Shown: positions 51,382-60,724, counted from the stretch's first letter. The stretch: DNA of 64,000 bases from Curtobacterium sp. MCBA15_009 (GCF_001864895.1 NZ_MJGO01000037.1:480759-544758); one strand, 5' to 3'. Translations and numbers: made by a program. Notes: generated by a model not told the origin, from the letters alone.

Positions 51382-52028
51382 AAGGTATCCCTGCCGTCGA
51401 TGAGGTCCAGGACTGCGGAGACCGCTCCGCCCGCCTGTAACCACTGATGAGGGGTCGTAGCGACCACTGCCCGCAACGAGTCTTGAGGGGTCGCCATGAA
51501 CGCCGCGTCACTCTGCCAACCAGCTCCGTCAGCCTCGAGGGACTCAAAGATATCTGGAAGGTTGCGAATCGTCTTCATCGGCGAATTGCGAGGGTCGAAC
51601 TGCCAATCGGGGAAGCGCAGCTGACCGTTCAGCTTGACAGGAACCAGGTGTCGACTTGCGACTCGGCGGACAAGCTCCTCGTCATCGATCTGGAGGAAGG
51701 CTTTCGTCTCTTCAACGGAGAGCGTGGCGCAGACCGAGTTGAGCCACGTCCTCACGATCTTCAGGTGGAGGTCACCCCGGCCGATTGCACTTGCTTCTCG
51801 ATCGATCGGCATCCCCAAGCTGGACGCCACATCCGCGAGGAGGAGCTTCCGGTCGTCGGCGGACAGAGATGGATCGGTTGACTGCATCGACCGCATGTGC
51901 TGCGTCAGCGCTTCGACCAGCCAGTCGCCGTCGACCTCGAGCCGAGCGAGGGCCTGCGCGAAACGATCGATCACCTCGCTGGTCGGTACGTGCGAGGGGG
52001 CGGCGGGCGGCTCTGAGTGACCTTGCAT
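51378..52028 (-). CDS. Possible DNA-binding antitoxin-like protein, first gene of small operon
   Basis: A 216-residue protein. The middle holds a helix-turn-helix-like segment (VEETKAFLQIDDEELVRRVA) followed by HLVPVKLNGQLRFPDWQFD. The C-terminus (TPHQWLQAGGAVSAVLDLID) has a WLxxG...VLDLIDG arrangement like the parS/MbcA-type domain of Xre-class antitoxins. The match is by eye and partial. Two small coupled genes follow, which could be a toxin or immunity set, although no toxin fold is recognisable. Confidence 0.55.
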   Translation of the reverse strand: MQGHSEPPAAPSHVPTSEVIDRFAQALARLEVDGDWLVEALTQHMRSMQSTDPSLSADDRKLLLADVASSLGMPIDREASAIGRGDLHLKIVRTWLNSVCATLSVEETKAFLQIDDEELVRRVASRHLVPVKLNGQLRFPDWQFDPRNSPMKTIRNLPDIFESLEADGAGWQSDAAFMATPQDSLRAVVATTPHQWLQAGGAVSAVLDLIDGRDTL

Positions 52029-52521
52029 GGGCTGCAGCTTGCACGCTCACGCCGGGTGCTGTCCAGTGCGCCGAGATTGCTTCTGATCTGGGCTTTTCAG
52101 TTTTCCACGTATACGAGGGAGAAACGCTCCGAAACCATGGAAAGACGGTCCGGTCATCAGCCGCGAGGCGCACTCACCGGCTCGCGAGGACTGCTGGGCA
52201 GACGGTGCGGTCCCTGCAGCGGCAGGCTCTCGGTTGACCAGATAGCTGCGATAACTGTGATTCTCGTCGGCCTCGATCCGACCCCCTGAAGTAACACTGG
52301 GCTGAGCTTGTCGGCGGGGGCAGAGGACGGCGATCACCTCATTGGCGGCCGTCTGATGAGTCCGGAGCTGGGCGTCCGACGACGTGACGTCGGCGGCAGC
52401 TGCGACAGGGGAAGCTGGGTGCATCTCGGATACTTCCTCGACAACTGAGCGGGAGCCCCGGACGCTGGTTATTGGCGCGAGAACGCAGCACGATGGGGAC
52501 GAGGGGCCGGGGAGGAAGCAG
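52029..52521. other. Divergent intergenic region
   Basis: About 490 bp between the reverse-strand three-gene operon and the forward gene at 52522. No convincing gene. TGGCGCGAG and GGGGACGAGGGGCCGGGGAG lead to a GGAGGA ribosome site at 52511. The promoters of both operons must lie here but were not identifiable by eye. Confidence 0.4.
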
Positions 52522-53094
52522 GTGAACGACGCAGAGGACGTGCCCGCTGCCGCGGACGGTCATCCGCAGCTCGGTTCGGTGCACAAGAACGGTGACCGCC
52601 GGTTCGGGACGACGGGGCTCTTAGCGAGTGTCTATGCCATCCGCGGAACGCCGCAGGCGTCGAACCTCTACCGCTCGAGCGTGGCCGAGCACATGCGTGG
52701 GGTGCGCTTGGGTGACGAGCTCTGTGTGCGGTGGGATGGAAGCCACTGGTGGGCGGCCTCACCCGCCGGGACGGTCGGACGGCTCACCTGGTCGAAGAAC
52801 CTCCGGGAGACGACTGCGTACGTCCCTTACGGCCGGAGGCCGTTCAACTTCAACGACGAGACGTTGCACGTGCAGAGCGTCACGATCATCGCCGCCGTCA
52901 AGGTCGTCAACTGCGGCGGGTACGTGGTGCCCGACAACTACGTGCCGGCGGACTGGCCGATGACGCCGATGCCGGACCCGGCGGAGCGAGAGCGGACCAT
53001 GACGATCGGCGTTCCCGTGCCGGCTGGAGCCTCGGAGGCGCGCGTCGCACCACCGCGACGCCGCGGGCGGTTCGGTCGGCTCACGGGACGATGA
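52522..53094 (+). CDS. Uncharacterised beta-rich protein
   Basis: A 190-residue protein from a GTG with a strong GGAGGA site 5 nt upstream. The central part (GLLASVYAIRGTPQASNLYR; GDELCVRWDGSHWWAASPAG; TVGRLTWSKNLRETT) alternates hydrophobic and charged residues like a small beta-barrel, and the tail is Pro/Arg-rich. No family is recognised. The next gene, a GIY-YIG protein, is 25 bp downstream in the same direction. Confidence 0.6.
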   Translation: MNDAEDVPAAADGHPQLGSVHKNGDRRFGTTGLLASVYAIRGTPQASNLYRSSVAEHMRGVRLGDELCVRWDGSHWWAASPAGTVGRLTWSKNLRETTAYVPYGRRPFNFNDETLHVQSVTIIAAVKVVNCGGYVVPDNYVPADWPMTPMPDPAERERTMTIGVPVPAGASEARVAPPRRRGRFGRLTGR

Positions 53095-53119
53095 CGATGA
53101 CCTCGAGGGAGTGGTGACC

Positions 53120-53740
53120 ATGAGCGACCAGGCAAAGGTGCCGGCGTCAGCAGTCGGGTACGTGTTCAGGACCGAACCGGCCGACAAGGCGTGGGCCTAC
53201 ATCGGTCAGAGCACGCGCCTCGACCCGAAGCATGTCGATGGCTACCTCGGCAGCGGGGCCTTCATGACCGAGGTGCTCGCGGAGTATGGCACCAGTGGCC
53301 TCACCAAGACGATCGTCGCGACGGCGGAGTCGCCTCTCGAACTGCACTACCTCGAGATGCTGCACATCGCCGAAGCCCGACGAGACGGTGTCCGCGTCGG
53401 CAACGGCGACTGCGGTGGTCCGCGACCGTTTCCGAACCTGCAGCGGGCGCTGTGGGAGGTCGCCCCGGCCGTGATGCGTGTGGCCGACGACCCAAAGCGG
53501 TTCTACGACGCGCTCGTGAAGCACCGCGATCTGGTCGAACAGGCGATCCTCGACTCGTCGAGTGTTCCGGTGGACGCGTTCTACGCAGGTATGGAGCGCG
53601 ATCTTCGCGCCACCGAGGACTTGTCCCACCCGTGCCCGTCGTGCGGCTCCGGAATCGGCGAGCTTTGCCGGACGAACTCGAAGTCACTCACCAAGCCTCG
53701 GAACCCCGTGCGGAACCACTCGAAGCGGCCGCGCTCGTGA
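53120..53740 (+). CDS. Phage-type GIY-YIG protein with C-terminal zinc-finger motif
   Basis: A 206-residue protein. VGYVFRTEPADKAWAYIGQS, then HVDGYLGSGAFMTEVLAEYG, GLTKTIVATAESPLELHYLE and EMLHIAEA follow the GIY-YIG order found in phage homing-type nucleases (Y...YIGxS, GYxGSG, Glu in the helix). The C-terminus CPSCGSGIGELC with RNHSKR is a short zinc-binding module common in actinophage proteins. It may be a free-standing homing or nicking nuclease. ATG at 53120 has GAGGGA upstream. Its TGA overlaps the next gene. Confidence 0.72.
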   Translation: MSDQAKVPASAVGYVFRTEPADKAWAYIGQSTRLDPKHVDGYLGSGAFMTEVLAEYGTSGLTKTIVATAESPLELHYLEMLHIAEARRDGVRVGNGDCGGPRPFPNLQRALWEVAPAVMRVADDPKRFYDALVKHRDLVEQAILDSSSVPVDAFYAGMERDLRATEDLSHPCPSCGSGIGELCRTNSKSLTKPRNPVRNHSKRPRS

Positions 53741-53913
53741 CGACGTACACGCCAGGAGAGCTGGCGGCCGAGCTCGGCTACACGAATGAGTCGCGGCCGG
53801 GAAAGGTGGTGCGGGAGTACATCCGTGAGAAGTACCCGGAGCACACCGGACTCTGGGACCTCGACGAGACACAGGCCGATGACGTGCGCGCGAACGTGCC
53901 TCGAGCGTCCTGA
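53737..53913 (+). CDS. 58-residue helix-turn-helix-like protein
   Basis: From a GTG overlapping the GIY-YIG stop (53737-53740): VTTYTPGELAAELGYTNESR, then PGKVVREYIREKYPEHTG. The first part reads as a helix-turn-helix (TPGELAAELGY...KVVREYIR). It is probably a DNA-binding partner translated with the nuclease. Too short to assign to a family. Confidence 0.55.
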   Translation: MTTYTPGELAAELGYTNESRPGKVVREYIREKYPEHTGLWDLDETQADDVRANVPRAS

Positions 53914-54151
53914 CTTGGCAACAAGCGGCTCTGATCAACGCGATCCCGGGGAGATTAATAGTCGACATGACTGTTGCGAGGCGGCCGATCGAATGGTTTC
54001 GGCGAAGCATAGAGTCCACGCAGCACAGGTTCTCGGGCGTCGACCGACGCGGCGTGACTGAACAGCTGCGGCGGAGAGCCGCACCCGTCGTCGGGCACGG
54101 GTGCTCAGGCTCGCCAGCCACTTCGGCCTACTCGAGGGCGCGATCGGACCA

Positions 54152-54619
54152 CATGTACCACTTTCGCGTTCGGAAACCGGTACAGGCTCGCGTGGCAGGT
54201 TTTCCCAGGTCAAACCGGCATTTGAGGGCTCGTGCAGGTGTGAGTCGTGTACCACTTTTGAGCCGTGATTTTCGAGAACCGGTACGCCCCACGAGCCCTA
54301 CTTCCCCAATTTTCCAAGGAAGTAGGAGGGTAGAGGGGCAGGTTGTACCGGTTGTACCGGTTTCTGCGAACCTCTACGCACGCGCGCATGCGCGCACACG
54401 CACGCATAGGGGTTCCTCGAAAGAAGCGGTACAACCGGTACACGGCACGCTTTCCCCCGATCAGGACCGCCTTCATGCGGGTCTGCTCCCGGTACACGAA
54501 GTGGAACATCGCGTGTGCCTACAATCGGTGAGGCGGCGAAAATCAGCCCTCTGAACTGGGGTTTTCGCGGCGTCGTTGAACGCGTGCCTGTACCGAGAAA
54601 TCCGGTACAAACCGGTACG
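54152..54619. repeat. Array of GGTACA/TGTACC elements
   Basis: At least eleven GGTAC-type or inverse TGTACC elements lie in 470 bp, most in the form ACCGGTAC or TGTACCGGT: near 54154, 54176, 54248, 54278, 54343, 54352, 54427, 54435, 54489, 54589, 54602 and 54611. Several are tandem (GGTTGTACC twice at 54341-54358) or paired head to head. A GTAGAGG/CCTCTAC inverted repeat (about 54329 and 54370) encloses one pair, and a CG/CA alternating tract (54377-54405) lies beside it. No gene is seen in 53914-54622. Confidence 0.85.
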
Positions 54620-54622
54620 ACG

Positions 54623-54656
54623 AAAAAACCCCGGGGAGCAGCTGCCCCTCGGGGGG
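54623..54656 (-). terminator. Terminator for reverse-strand gene at 54803-55273
   Basis: A GC-rich hairpin (CCCCGAGGGGCAGCTGCTCC then CCGGGG, reverse strand) is followed by six T residues. It lies downstream of the 54803-55273 gene, on its right-hand side of the GGTACA array. Confidence 0.7.
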
Positions 54657-54802
54657 ATCATTCATGTGGTCGACGCCGGCACGGCGTGTTCGCACAGGCT
54701 GGGCGCGTCACCCGATTGTGACGTGGCGCGCTGCTCTGCCCGCTGTTGGCGGGTGAGCGCATCGGATTGGACTTGCCACCCCCGGTCTGTCAGTCACGCC
54801 GG

Positions 54803-55273
54803 TCACTCCTCGTGCGCTGACGCTCCGGGCGCTGCCATCAGCTGCAGCCGCTGCGCGGCCTCGACGCGCGCGTGCGCTTCGTCGTCGATCGCGACTCGGA
54901 CGACCTCGACACCGCTGTCGCGGAGTGCCGCGGTCAGCCAAGCCTTTGGCCGCATCAGGTACTGCTCGACCCCGACGTCGATGACCGCGATGACGAGCCG
55001 AGTCGCCTCGAGCTTCCGGCCGGCCCAGAGGAGCTTGAAGGCGTCTGTCGCGAGCTTCTTCGGCTGCCCGCCTCGAAGCGCGCCGACGTGCGCGTACGCC
55101 TCGACGAGGACCTTCCGGTCCTCGGACGCTCCGTCGAGCTCGACACGGACGCCGTCCTCGAACTCGACGCGCGCCGGCGCCAGCGGCACTCCGACGTGCG
55201 CCGCGATCGCGGCGATGATCAACGGCTCGACGTCGCGCCGAGCGAGGGAGTCGGATGCGTGCGCTGTGCTCAC
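54803..55273 (-). CDS. Uncharacterised protein, possible PD-(D/E)XK-like fold
   Basis: A 156-residue protein from a GTG (VSTAHASDSLARRDVEPLII). VRVELDGASEDRKVLVEAYA, then HVGALRGGQPKKLATDAFKL and ATRLVIAVIDVGVEQYL suggest an alpha/beta nuclease-like core with acidic residues and a conserved Q-x-KK...D helix. Proteins of this type occur as orphans in actinobacterial genomes and mobile elements. No function known. The reverse-strand terminator at 54623 fits it as a single-gene transcript. Confidence 0.6.
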   Translation of the reverse strand: MSTAHASDSLARRDVEPLIIAAIAAHVGVPLAPARVEFEDGVRVELDGASEDRKVLVEAYAHVGALRGGQPKKLATDAFKLLWAGRKLEATRLVIAVIDVGVEQYLMRPKAWLTAALRDSGVEVVRVAIDDEAHARVEAAQRLQLMAAPGASAHEE

Positions 55274-55900
55274 GGCCGCAGCGTACCGACTGGGGGCCGC
55301 CGGCACTGGTCGGTCACTGGCGGGCCCACTGTGGGTCTTGCGTGGCCGGAGCGGGACCGCTGCGCTCCCTCTCGCTGTCGCTTGATGGTCGCTGCAGAGT
55401 GATCCGCCCACTTGCTGACCGACAAGTGACCGCCGTATGGTCACGGCATGGCCATCCGACGCTGAACGCGTCCGGGTGGCCCCCTTTCTCCTCCGATGCG
55501 CCATCGAAGGAGCTTCGGCGGTCGCTTCGCGGCCCAGAGAAGGCCGCCCCTGGTCAGAATTTGCCCACGAGTGGCGCAGCCGTGACCAGGAACGGGGCAC
55601 CGAAGCCCGGTGCTGAACGCACCGCATGTGGCTCCCAGCGTGAGGGCGCTCGGTCTCGTGGCTGGACCTGAGTCACACCTGTTGTTACGAGCCTCGTTCA
55701 CGTGCACTCCACAGTCGCGCTCGAGGGGAGAAAGGAGAACCCAAGGGCGCCGCTGAAGCGGGCGGCAGCGGGACCCGTCACGGCGTCGTTCCTCCCCCGT
55801 GACGATGTGGCCATGGCGCTACGCGAGAGGTTTCCGCGATGCTTCGACCTGCGCTGCTTGCGAGGGCCAAGGCAGCCGCGTGCCCGCGTCTGCGTCGGGG

Positions 55901-56092
55901 TTGATCAGGTGTTGATCCGCAGGCTCCTCAGCCCCTGGCGTCGCTGCGCTCCATGGGTTGATCCCCGGCGTCACGACGCCCAGAACCGTGGATCAACCCA
56001 AACCCCGACTTCCCGCGCGAAACGGATGCCACTTGATCACCACCACCAGACTTGATCCTTCGGAGCTGGTGTTGATCAAGATGAGGCTGATC
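55901..56092. repeat. TTGATC repeat cluster (possible iterons)
   Basis: TTGATC(A/C) occurs at 55901, 55912, 55958, 56033, 56052 and 56072, with inverse GATCAA at 55991 and a CTGATCC variant at 56087: eight in 190 bp. GGGTTGATCC (55956-55965) and GGATCAACCC (55990-55999) form a perfect 10-bp inverted repeat. The density resembles replication-initiator binding arrays; no Rep gene is recognised in the window. Confidence 0.7.
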
Positions 56093-56450
56093 CATCCGTT
56101 TCTCCCGATCACAGCAGCAATCGTGACCTCGATCCGTCGCTGAAGCTCCGGATCTTCGCGGCAGAGAAGAAGGGCATAAGGGGGACTGACGCCGACCTGC
56201 GTTTCCTTCCTCGCTGCGCTCGTCGGAAACTGGTTCGTCGGTCGGCGTAGCCGACAGTCCTTCGGAACCCCCTGAGACCTTCGCTGCGCTCGGTCTCCGG
56301 GTGCCCCTCACCCGTCGTCGCTGGCGCTCCTTGGGGCCCATACTGCGTCGCTACGCTCCTTGCCCTCCAACGCCCCGTCGGGGGCGTTCTCGGGTGCCTT
56401 GCGCCGCTGCCGCGCCTCCGCTTCGCTCCGTCTCGGACACCGGCTGCGAG
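55940..56450. repeat. Dispersed CGCTGCGCTC hairpin motifs
   Basis: GTCGCTGCGCTCC (55940), CTCGCTGCGCTCGTC (56210), TTCGCTGCGCTCGGTC (56281), GTCGCTACGCTCC (56346) and CTTCGCTCCG (56422) recur. Several are the loop of longer hairpins, for example GAGACC-TTCGCTGCGCTC-GGTCTC. Related motifs recur at 58327-58370 and 60732. Function unknown. Confidence 0.6.
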
Positions 56451-56845
56451 CCGCCCTTCCGGGTCGGCGGCACTATGCGGCGGCGCCGCGAGAGAGGCCT
56501 GTGATGAAGCGCCCTCGGGGCGGTGGAGCAGGGCGTGAAGCTGCGGAATCATTTCTCAAATGATTCGCCTCGAAGTCTCCCAGGTGAGTCGCTTGGGAGA
56601 GACGCTGCTCGCGCGAGCAGCCCCGCGGCGGTTTGCACAGGACCGGCAGAGTCAGGTAGCTATGAAGGGGGCGCTCATGTGTCCGGCGTTGTCCGAGACA
56701 GTCGCATCAGGTATGGTGAACGCACGTCTGAATGAGATAAAAGGACTAGGGCCACTGCAGGCTCGACGAGTGGGTACGCCAAGCAACCGTTAACAGGTTC
56801 GGCTCCAAAGGCCTCCTCGGAAGCATCGACTTTCGAGGAACACCT

Positions 56846-57073
56846 ATGTCTCAGACCACTCTCGCTCCGCTCGCGCAGCCCAGCGATCTGCTCACCCCTG
56901 ACGCGCTGGCCGCTCGGCTCCATGTGACGACCCGTAACTTGCGGCAGTGGCGCGTCACGGGAGCGGGCCCACGGTTCATTCGCGTCGGGCGATTTCCGCT
57001 CTACCGGCAGGAAGCCGTCGAGGCGTGGCTTCTCGAGCAGGAGTACGCCAGCACCGCCGACGAACTGCGCTGA
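56846..57073 (+). CDS. Excisionase-like helix-turn-helix protein
   Basis: A 75-residue protein. LLTPDALAARLHVTTRNLRQ followed by WRVTGAGPRFIRVGR and YRQEAVEAWL is the MerR-like HTH_17 domain of excisionases, which bend DNA at attachment sites and switch integrase to excision. GAGGAA precedes the ATG. The integrase follows 2 nt after the stop, the usual xis-int order in actinobacterial integrative elements. Confidence 0.88.
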   Translation: MSQTTLAPLAQPSDLLTPDALAARLHVTTRNLRQWRVTGAGPRFIRVGRFPLYRQEAVEAWLLEQEYASTADELR

Positions 57074-57075
57074 GA

Positions 57076-58225
<1,150 letters not shown>

Positions 58226-58322
58226 CGTCTTGATGCCCGAGCCCCATCGCACGACACCGTCTCGCATTGGTCACCTTGCCGGAACCAGTTTCGGACCAGC
58301 TAGATGAGACAGTCGAGGCCTG

Positions 58323-58405
58323 TGAGCAGCTTCGCTCTGTGTCGCCCTTCTCGCTGCGCTCTGTGTCGCCCTGCGCTCTGTGTCGTGATCGCGTCCCGGT
58401 AGCCG
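58323..58405. repeat. GCTCTGTGTCG direct repeats
   Basis: GAGCAGCTTCGCTCTGTGTC then two further CGCTCTGTGTCG units lead into GTGATCGCGTCCC. The same sequence without the extra units occurs at 60725-60757 (GAGCAGCTTCGCTCCGTGTC, then GTGGTCGCGTCCC). Intergenic. Confidence 0.7.
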
Positions 58406-58453
58406 ATGCACGTCCGGATGTACCGCGCCGACTCGTATGCCAACCTTGAACAT

Positions 58454-58942
58454 ATGGGAATCGAACTCGTGGAGCACCGCAGCGCGAAGGACGTGCGCCG
58501 GATTCTCGAGGCGCTACCCGAATGGTTTGGTGACGTCGACGCCATCGACAACTACGTAGCGGCGGCGGAGAACGACGACTACGGGAGCCTGCTCGCTGTT
58601 GCCCCTGACGGGGTTATTGGCGTTGCACTGACACGACGTCACTTCCGCGAGGCCGCCGAGCTGCACCTCATCGCGGTGGATCCAGAGGCTCGCGGGACCG
58701 GTGTCGGGCGGTTGCTCGTCGAGCGCATCGCGTCACGGTTAGCGGTTGATGGTTGCACCCTGCTGTCGGTGCACACGGTCGGGCCGTCCTTTGAGAACGA
58801 GCCGTACGCGCAAACACGGGCGTTCTACCGCAGCGTCGGCTTTGTGCCGTTGGAAGAGCGCGACGGACTTGACTGGCCCGGACCCACTCTCATCCTGGTT
58901 CGCCCGTTGGTCGTTCAGATGCAACAGGACGGGTCCCGGTAG
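58454..58942 (+). CDS. GNAT-family N-acetyltransferase
   Basis: A 162-residue protein starting MGIELVEHRSAKDVRRILEA (an ATG at 58406 would add 16 residues). The acetyl-CoA site is ELHLIAVDPEARGTGVGRLL (Q/RxxGxG/A form), and the closing segment is TRAFYRSVGFVPLEER. Its length and the WFGDVDAIDNYV start suggest small-molecule acetylation. No substrate can be predicted. It sits between the integrase and a broken second GNAT gene. Confidence 0.85.
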   Translation: MGIELVEHRSAKDVRRILEALPEWFGDVDAIDNYVAAAENDDYGSLLAVAPDGVIGVALTRRHFREAAELHLIAVDPEARGTGVGRLLVERIASRLAVDGCTLLSVHTVGPSFENEPYAQTRAFYRSVGFVPLEERDGLDWPGPTLILVRPLVVQMQQDGSR

Positions 58943-58950
58943 CCGATCCT

Positions 58951-59139
58951 TCATCGGGCGGTCTGGAACTCGAAAGCGCTTCCGGCCGGGTATGGGTCGC
59001 TTGCGAGGCGCGCGTGGGTCTGGACGTCGAAGCGCTCAGCACCGTAGCGCAGCTTCTGGCGTTCGATGCCTTCTGCCAGGAAGCCGGCTGCTGAGGCCAC
59101 TCGGCACGAAGCCAGGCCGTGATTCTCGACCCTCCACAT
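58951..59139 (-). pseudogene. C-terminal remnant of a RimJ/RimL-type acetyltransferase
   Basis: On the reverse strand 62 codons read WRVENHGLASCRVASAAGFL, then AEGIERQKLRYGAERFDVQT and HARLASDPYPAGSAFEF to a stop. This matches the end of RimJ/L-like acetyltransferases (N-x2-S-x2-V-x3-GF-x2-EG...DxxxxARL). The first two thirds of such a protein, including the acetyl-CoA loop, are missing upstream. It is therefore a truncated gene, plausibly broken by rearrangement near the island edge. Confidence 0.72.
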
Positions 59140-59158
59140 ACGAAAGGACCCGGCGCCC

Positions 59159-59392
59159 GTGAACAACCTCGCCGCATGGCACCTGCTCGTCATCGCCGTC
59201 TATCTCGCCTTCATCATCGTCGCGCTCGTTCAGGTTGCTCGTGATCGGCGCCGGAGCGGGACGAACAAGGTCGTATGGGTGGTCATCATCGTGCTCATCC
59301 CGGTCATCGGGTTCGTCGGCTGGTTCATCGACTGGGTCCTCGGGGCCGTGACGCGCGGGCTCGACCGTCGCAACTCCCGCACTACCGGCTGA
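59159..59392 (+). CDS. Small PLDc_N-type membrane protein
   Basis: A 77-residue protein from a GTG with AAAGGA upstream. Two transmembrane segments (WHLLVIAVYLAFIIVALVQV and VVWVVIIVLIPVIGFVGWFI) are joined by a basic RDRRRSGTNK loop. The second segment with the following IDWVLG matches the phospholipase D N-terminal membrane module that also occurs alone in small actinobacterial proteins. Role unknown. Confidence 0.78.
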   Translation: MNNLAAWHLLVIAVYLAFIIVALVQVARDRRRSGTNKVVWVVIIVLIPVIGFVGWFIDWVLGAVTRGLDRRNSRTTG

Positions 59393-59734
59393 CAACACCC
59401 AGTGTGCGGCTCCGGTAGGCGAGACCGGGCGCATCGCTCGTGCCGTCTAGTTGCATAGCGGTCCCCGTCGACCGGCTCTAGGCCGTCGGCTGAGCGCGTT
59501 GCGAAGGTGTCCGGACAGGGATTACTCACCGGTCACATCTTCGGCCCGTAAAGCAATAAGTCGCCGATCCTCACCACTGATCTAGCAGCCCTCAACAACA
59601 GGTGTTGCAGGCGAGCGATGTACACGCCAGCTGACCGGCGTCAGCGTCCTACGTGAGATCGGCTTGCACCTGCCGCAGCGTCATGTGGTCTGCTCGAAGC
59701 ACGTTAAGTTTCGTCCCCAGCCCGGAGGCCCGCC
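59393..59734. other. Intergenic region before MerR gene
   Basis: About 340 bp with no convincing gene. It includes lower-GC sequence (GGCCCGTAAAGCAATAAGTC) and ends with GGAGG before the MerR start at 59735. No MerR-type operator with a 19-bp spacer was clear by eye. Confidence 0.4.
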
Positions 59735-60634
59735 ATGCACCCATTCCCGACGCCTCCCCGTGAGGTCCTGATCGGCGACGCCGCGGCCTTCGTCGGCACC
59801 ACTCCGCGCGCAATCCGCCACTACCACCAGGTCGGCCTGCTCCCGGAGCGCAAGCGAGGCAGCGACGGTCGACGCCGGTACGGCTATGCAGAGATCATCC
59901 GACTGCTCTGGATCCGACGCATGGCCGACGCCGGCATCGCCCTCGACGACGTCCGCGATGCGTTCACCGGTGGCGCACCCGCCGACGCTGACAGCGACGA
60001 CGAGGTCGCCGGTGTCCTCGCGCGGCTCGAGGACACCCTCGTCGCGCAGATGGCCGAGCTGCAGAAGAAGCTCAGCTCCGTGCAGCGCATGCGTACCCTC
60101 GGCAGCCGGCTGGGGCTGCTCGACGACTTCGTTTCCAGCCGCCTCGAGGCCGCACCCGTGGGCTCGCTGCGCCAGGACGACCTCGACACCCTCCTGGTCA
60201 CCGAGCGCATCTTCGGTCCCCTCGGCGCCATCGCTCAGGCCAGCCGCTTCCTCACCCTCGCCCTTCACCCCGAACTGCGCACCGAGTCCGACCGCGTCGA
60301 CGCCGCTGAAGCGGCACTCGACGATACGGTCGCCGTCGATGACCCTCGCGTGGCGCAGGTGGCGGCCGAGCGGTACGCCTTCGAGACCACTCTGATGAGC
60401 GTTATCGAGGAGTCCGGTCAGCTGGAGGAGGACGACGCTCTCTTCGATGCCTGGGACGAACTGCACCTGCCCAAAGACACCGACACGGCGCCCGACTCCG
60501 ACACGGCGAAGGACACACGGGTCACCAGCGCGGCGGAGGCGATCCAGGCCATGCCCTATGACTTCTCACCGGCTCGTCTGCGCTCGATGGAGCTGGCGGT
60601 GCGGCTCGGCGTATCGGCAGAACAGGCACCCTGA
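59735..60634 (+). CDS. MerR-family transcriptional regulator
   Basis: A 299-residue protein. The N-terminal winged helix is typical (VLIGDAAAFVGTTPRAIRHY; HQVGLLPERKRGSDGRRRYG; YAEIIRLLWIRRMADAGIAL) and is followed by a coiled-coil dimer helix (about 85-130). The C-terminal 170 residues (REDDL-type acidic helices, ERIFGPLGAIAQASRFLTLA; FDAWDELHLP) are longer than in metal-sensing MerR proteins, suggesting a small-molecule or drug sensor. Its target may be itself or nearby transport genes. Confidence 0.88.
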   Translation: MHPFPTPPREVLIGDAAAFVGTTPRAIRHYHQVGLLPERKRGSDGRRRYGYAEIIRLLWIRRMADAGIALDDVRDAFTGGAPADADSDDEVAGVLARLEDTLVAQMAELQKKLSSVQRMRTLGSRLGLLDDFVSSRLEAAPVGSLRQDDLDTLLVTERIFGPLGAIAQASRFLTLALHPELRTESDRVDAAEAALDDTVAVDDPRVAQVAAERYAFETTLMSVIEESGQLEEDDALFDAWDELHLPKDTDTAPDSDTAKDTRVTSAAEAIQAMPYDFSPARLRSMELAVRLGVSAEQAP

Positions 60635-60724
60635 ACGGAGCTCGCAGCTGAACCCAAGATCGGCTACCGAGACGGGTCGCGCTCGATGTCGACCCCGCGT
60701 AACGGCTGACGACGAGACGTTTAC

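Larger units (their letters stand above)
55274..56845. other. Large gene-free tract of the island
   Basis: About 1.57 kb without a convincing frame on either strand. It holds TTGATC repeats (55901-56092), a GGGTTGATCC/GGATCAACCC inverted repeat, and repeated GCTGCGCTC-type hairpins (55940-56450). The right end (56700-56845) carries the promoter of the excisionase-like gene, with TATGGT near 56714 and GAGGAA before 56846. Such tracts in integrative elements often hold origin or transfer sequences. Confidence 0.55.

Noticed and set aside
54176-54285. ACCGGTAC repeats as copies of the tRNA-Ser end (ACCGGTACC)
   Set aside because: Only 8-9 bases are shared and the flanks differ; the repeats form their own array.
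55441-55707. Short frames on both strands between 55.3 and 56.6 kb
   Set aside because: Arg/Ser-rich random-looking translations, no ribosome sites, and interrupted by repeats; treated as non-coding.
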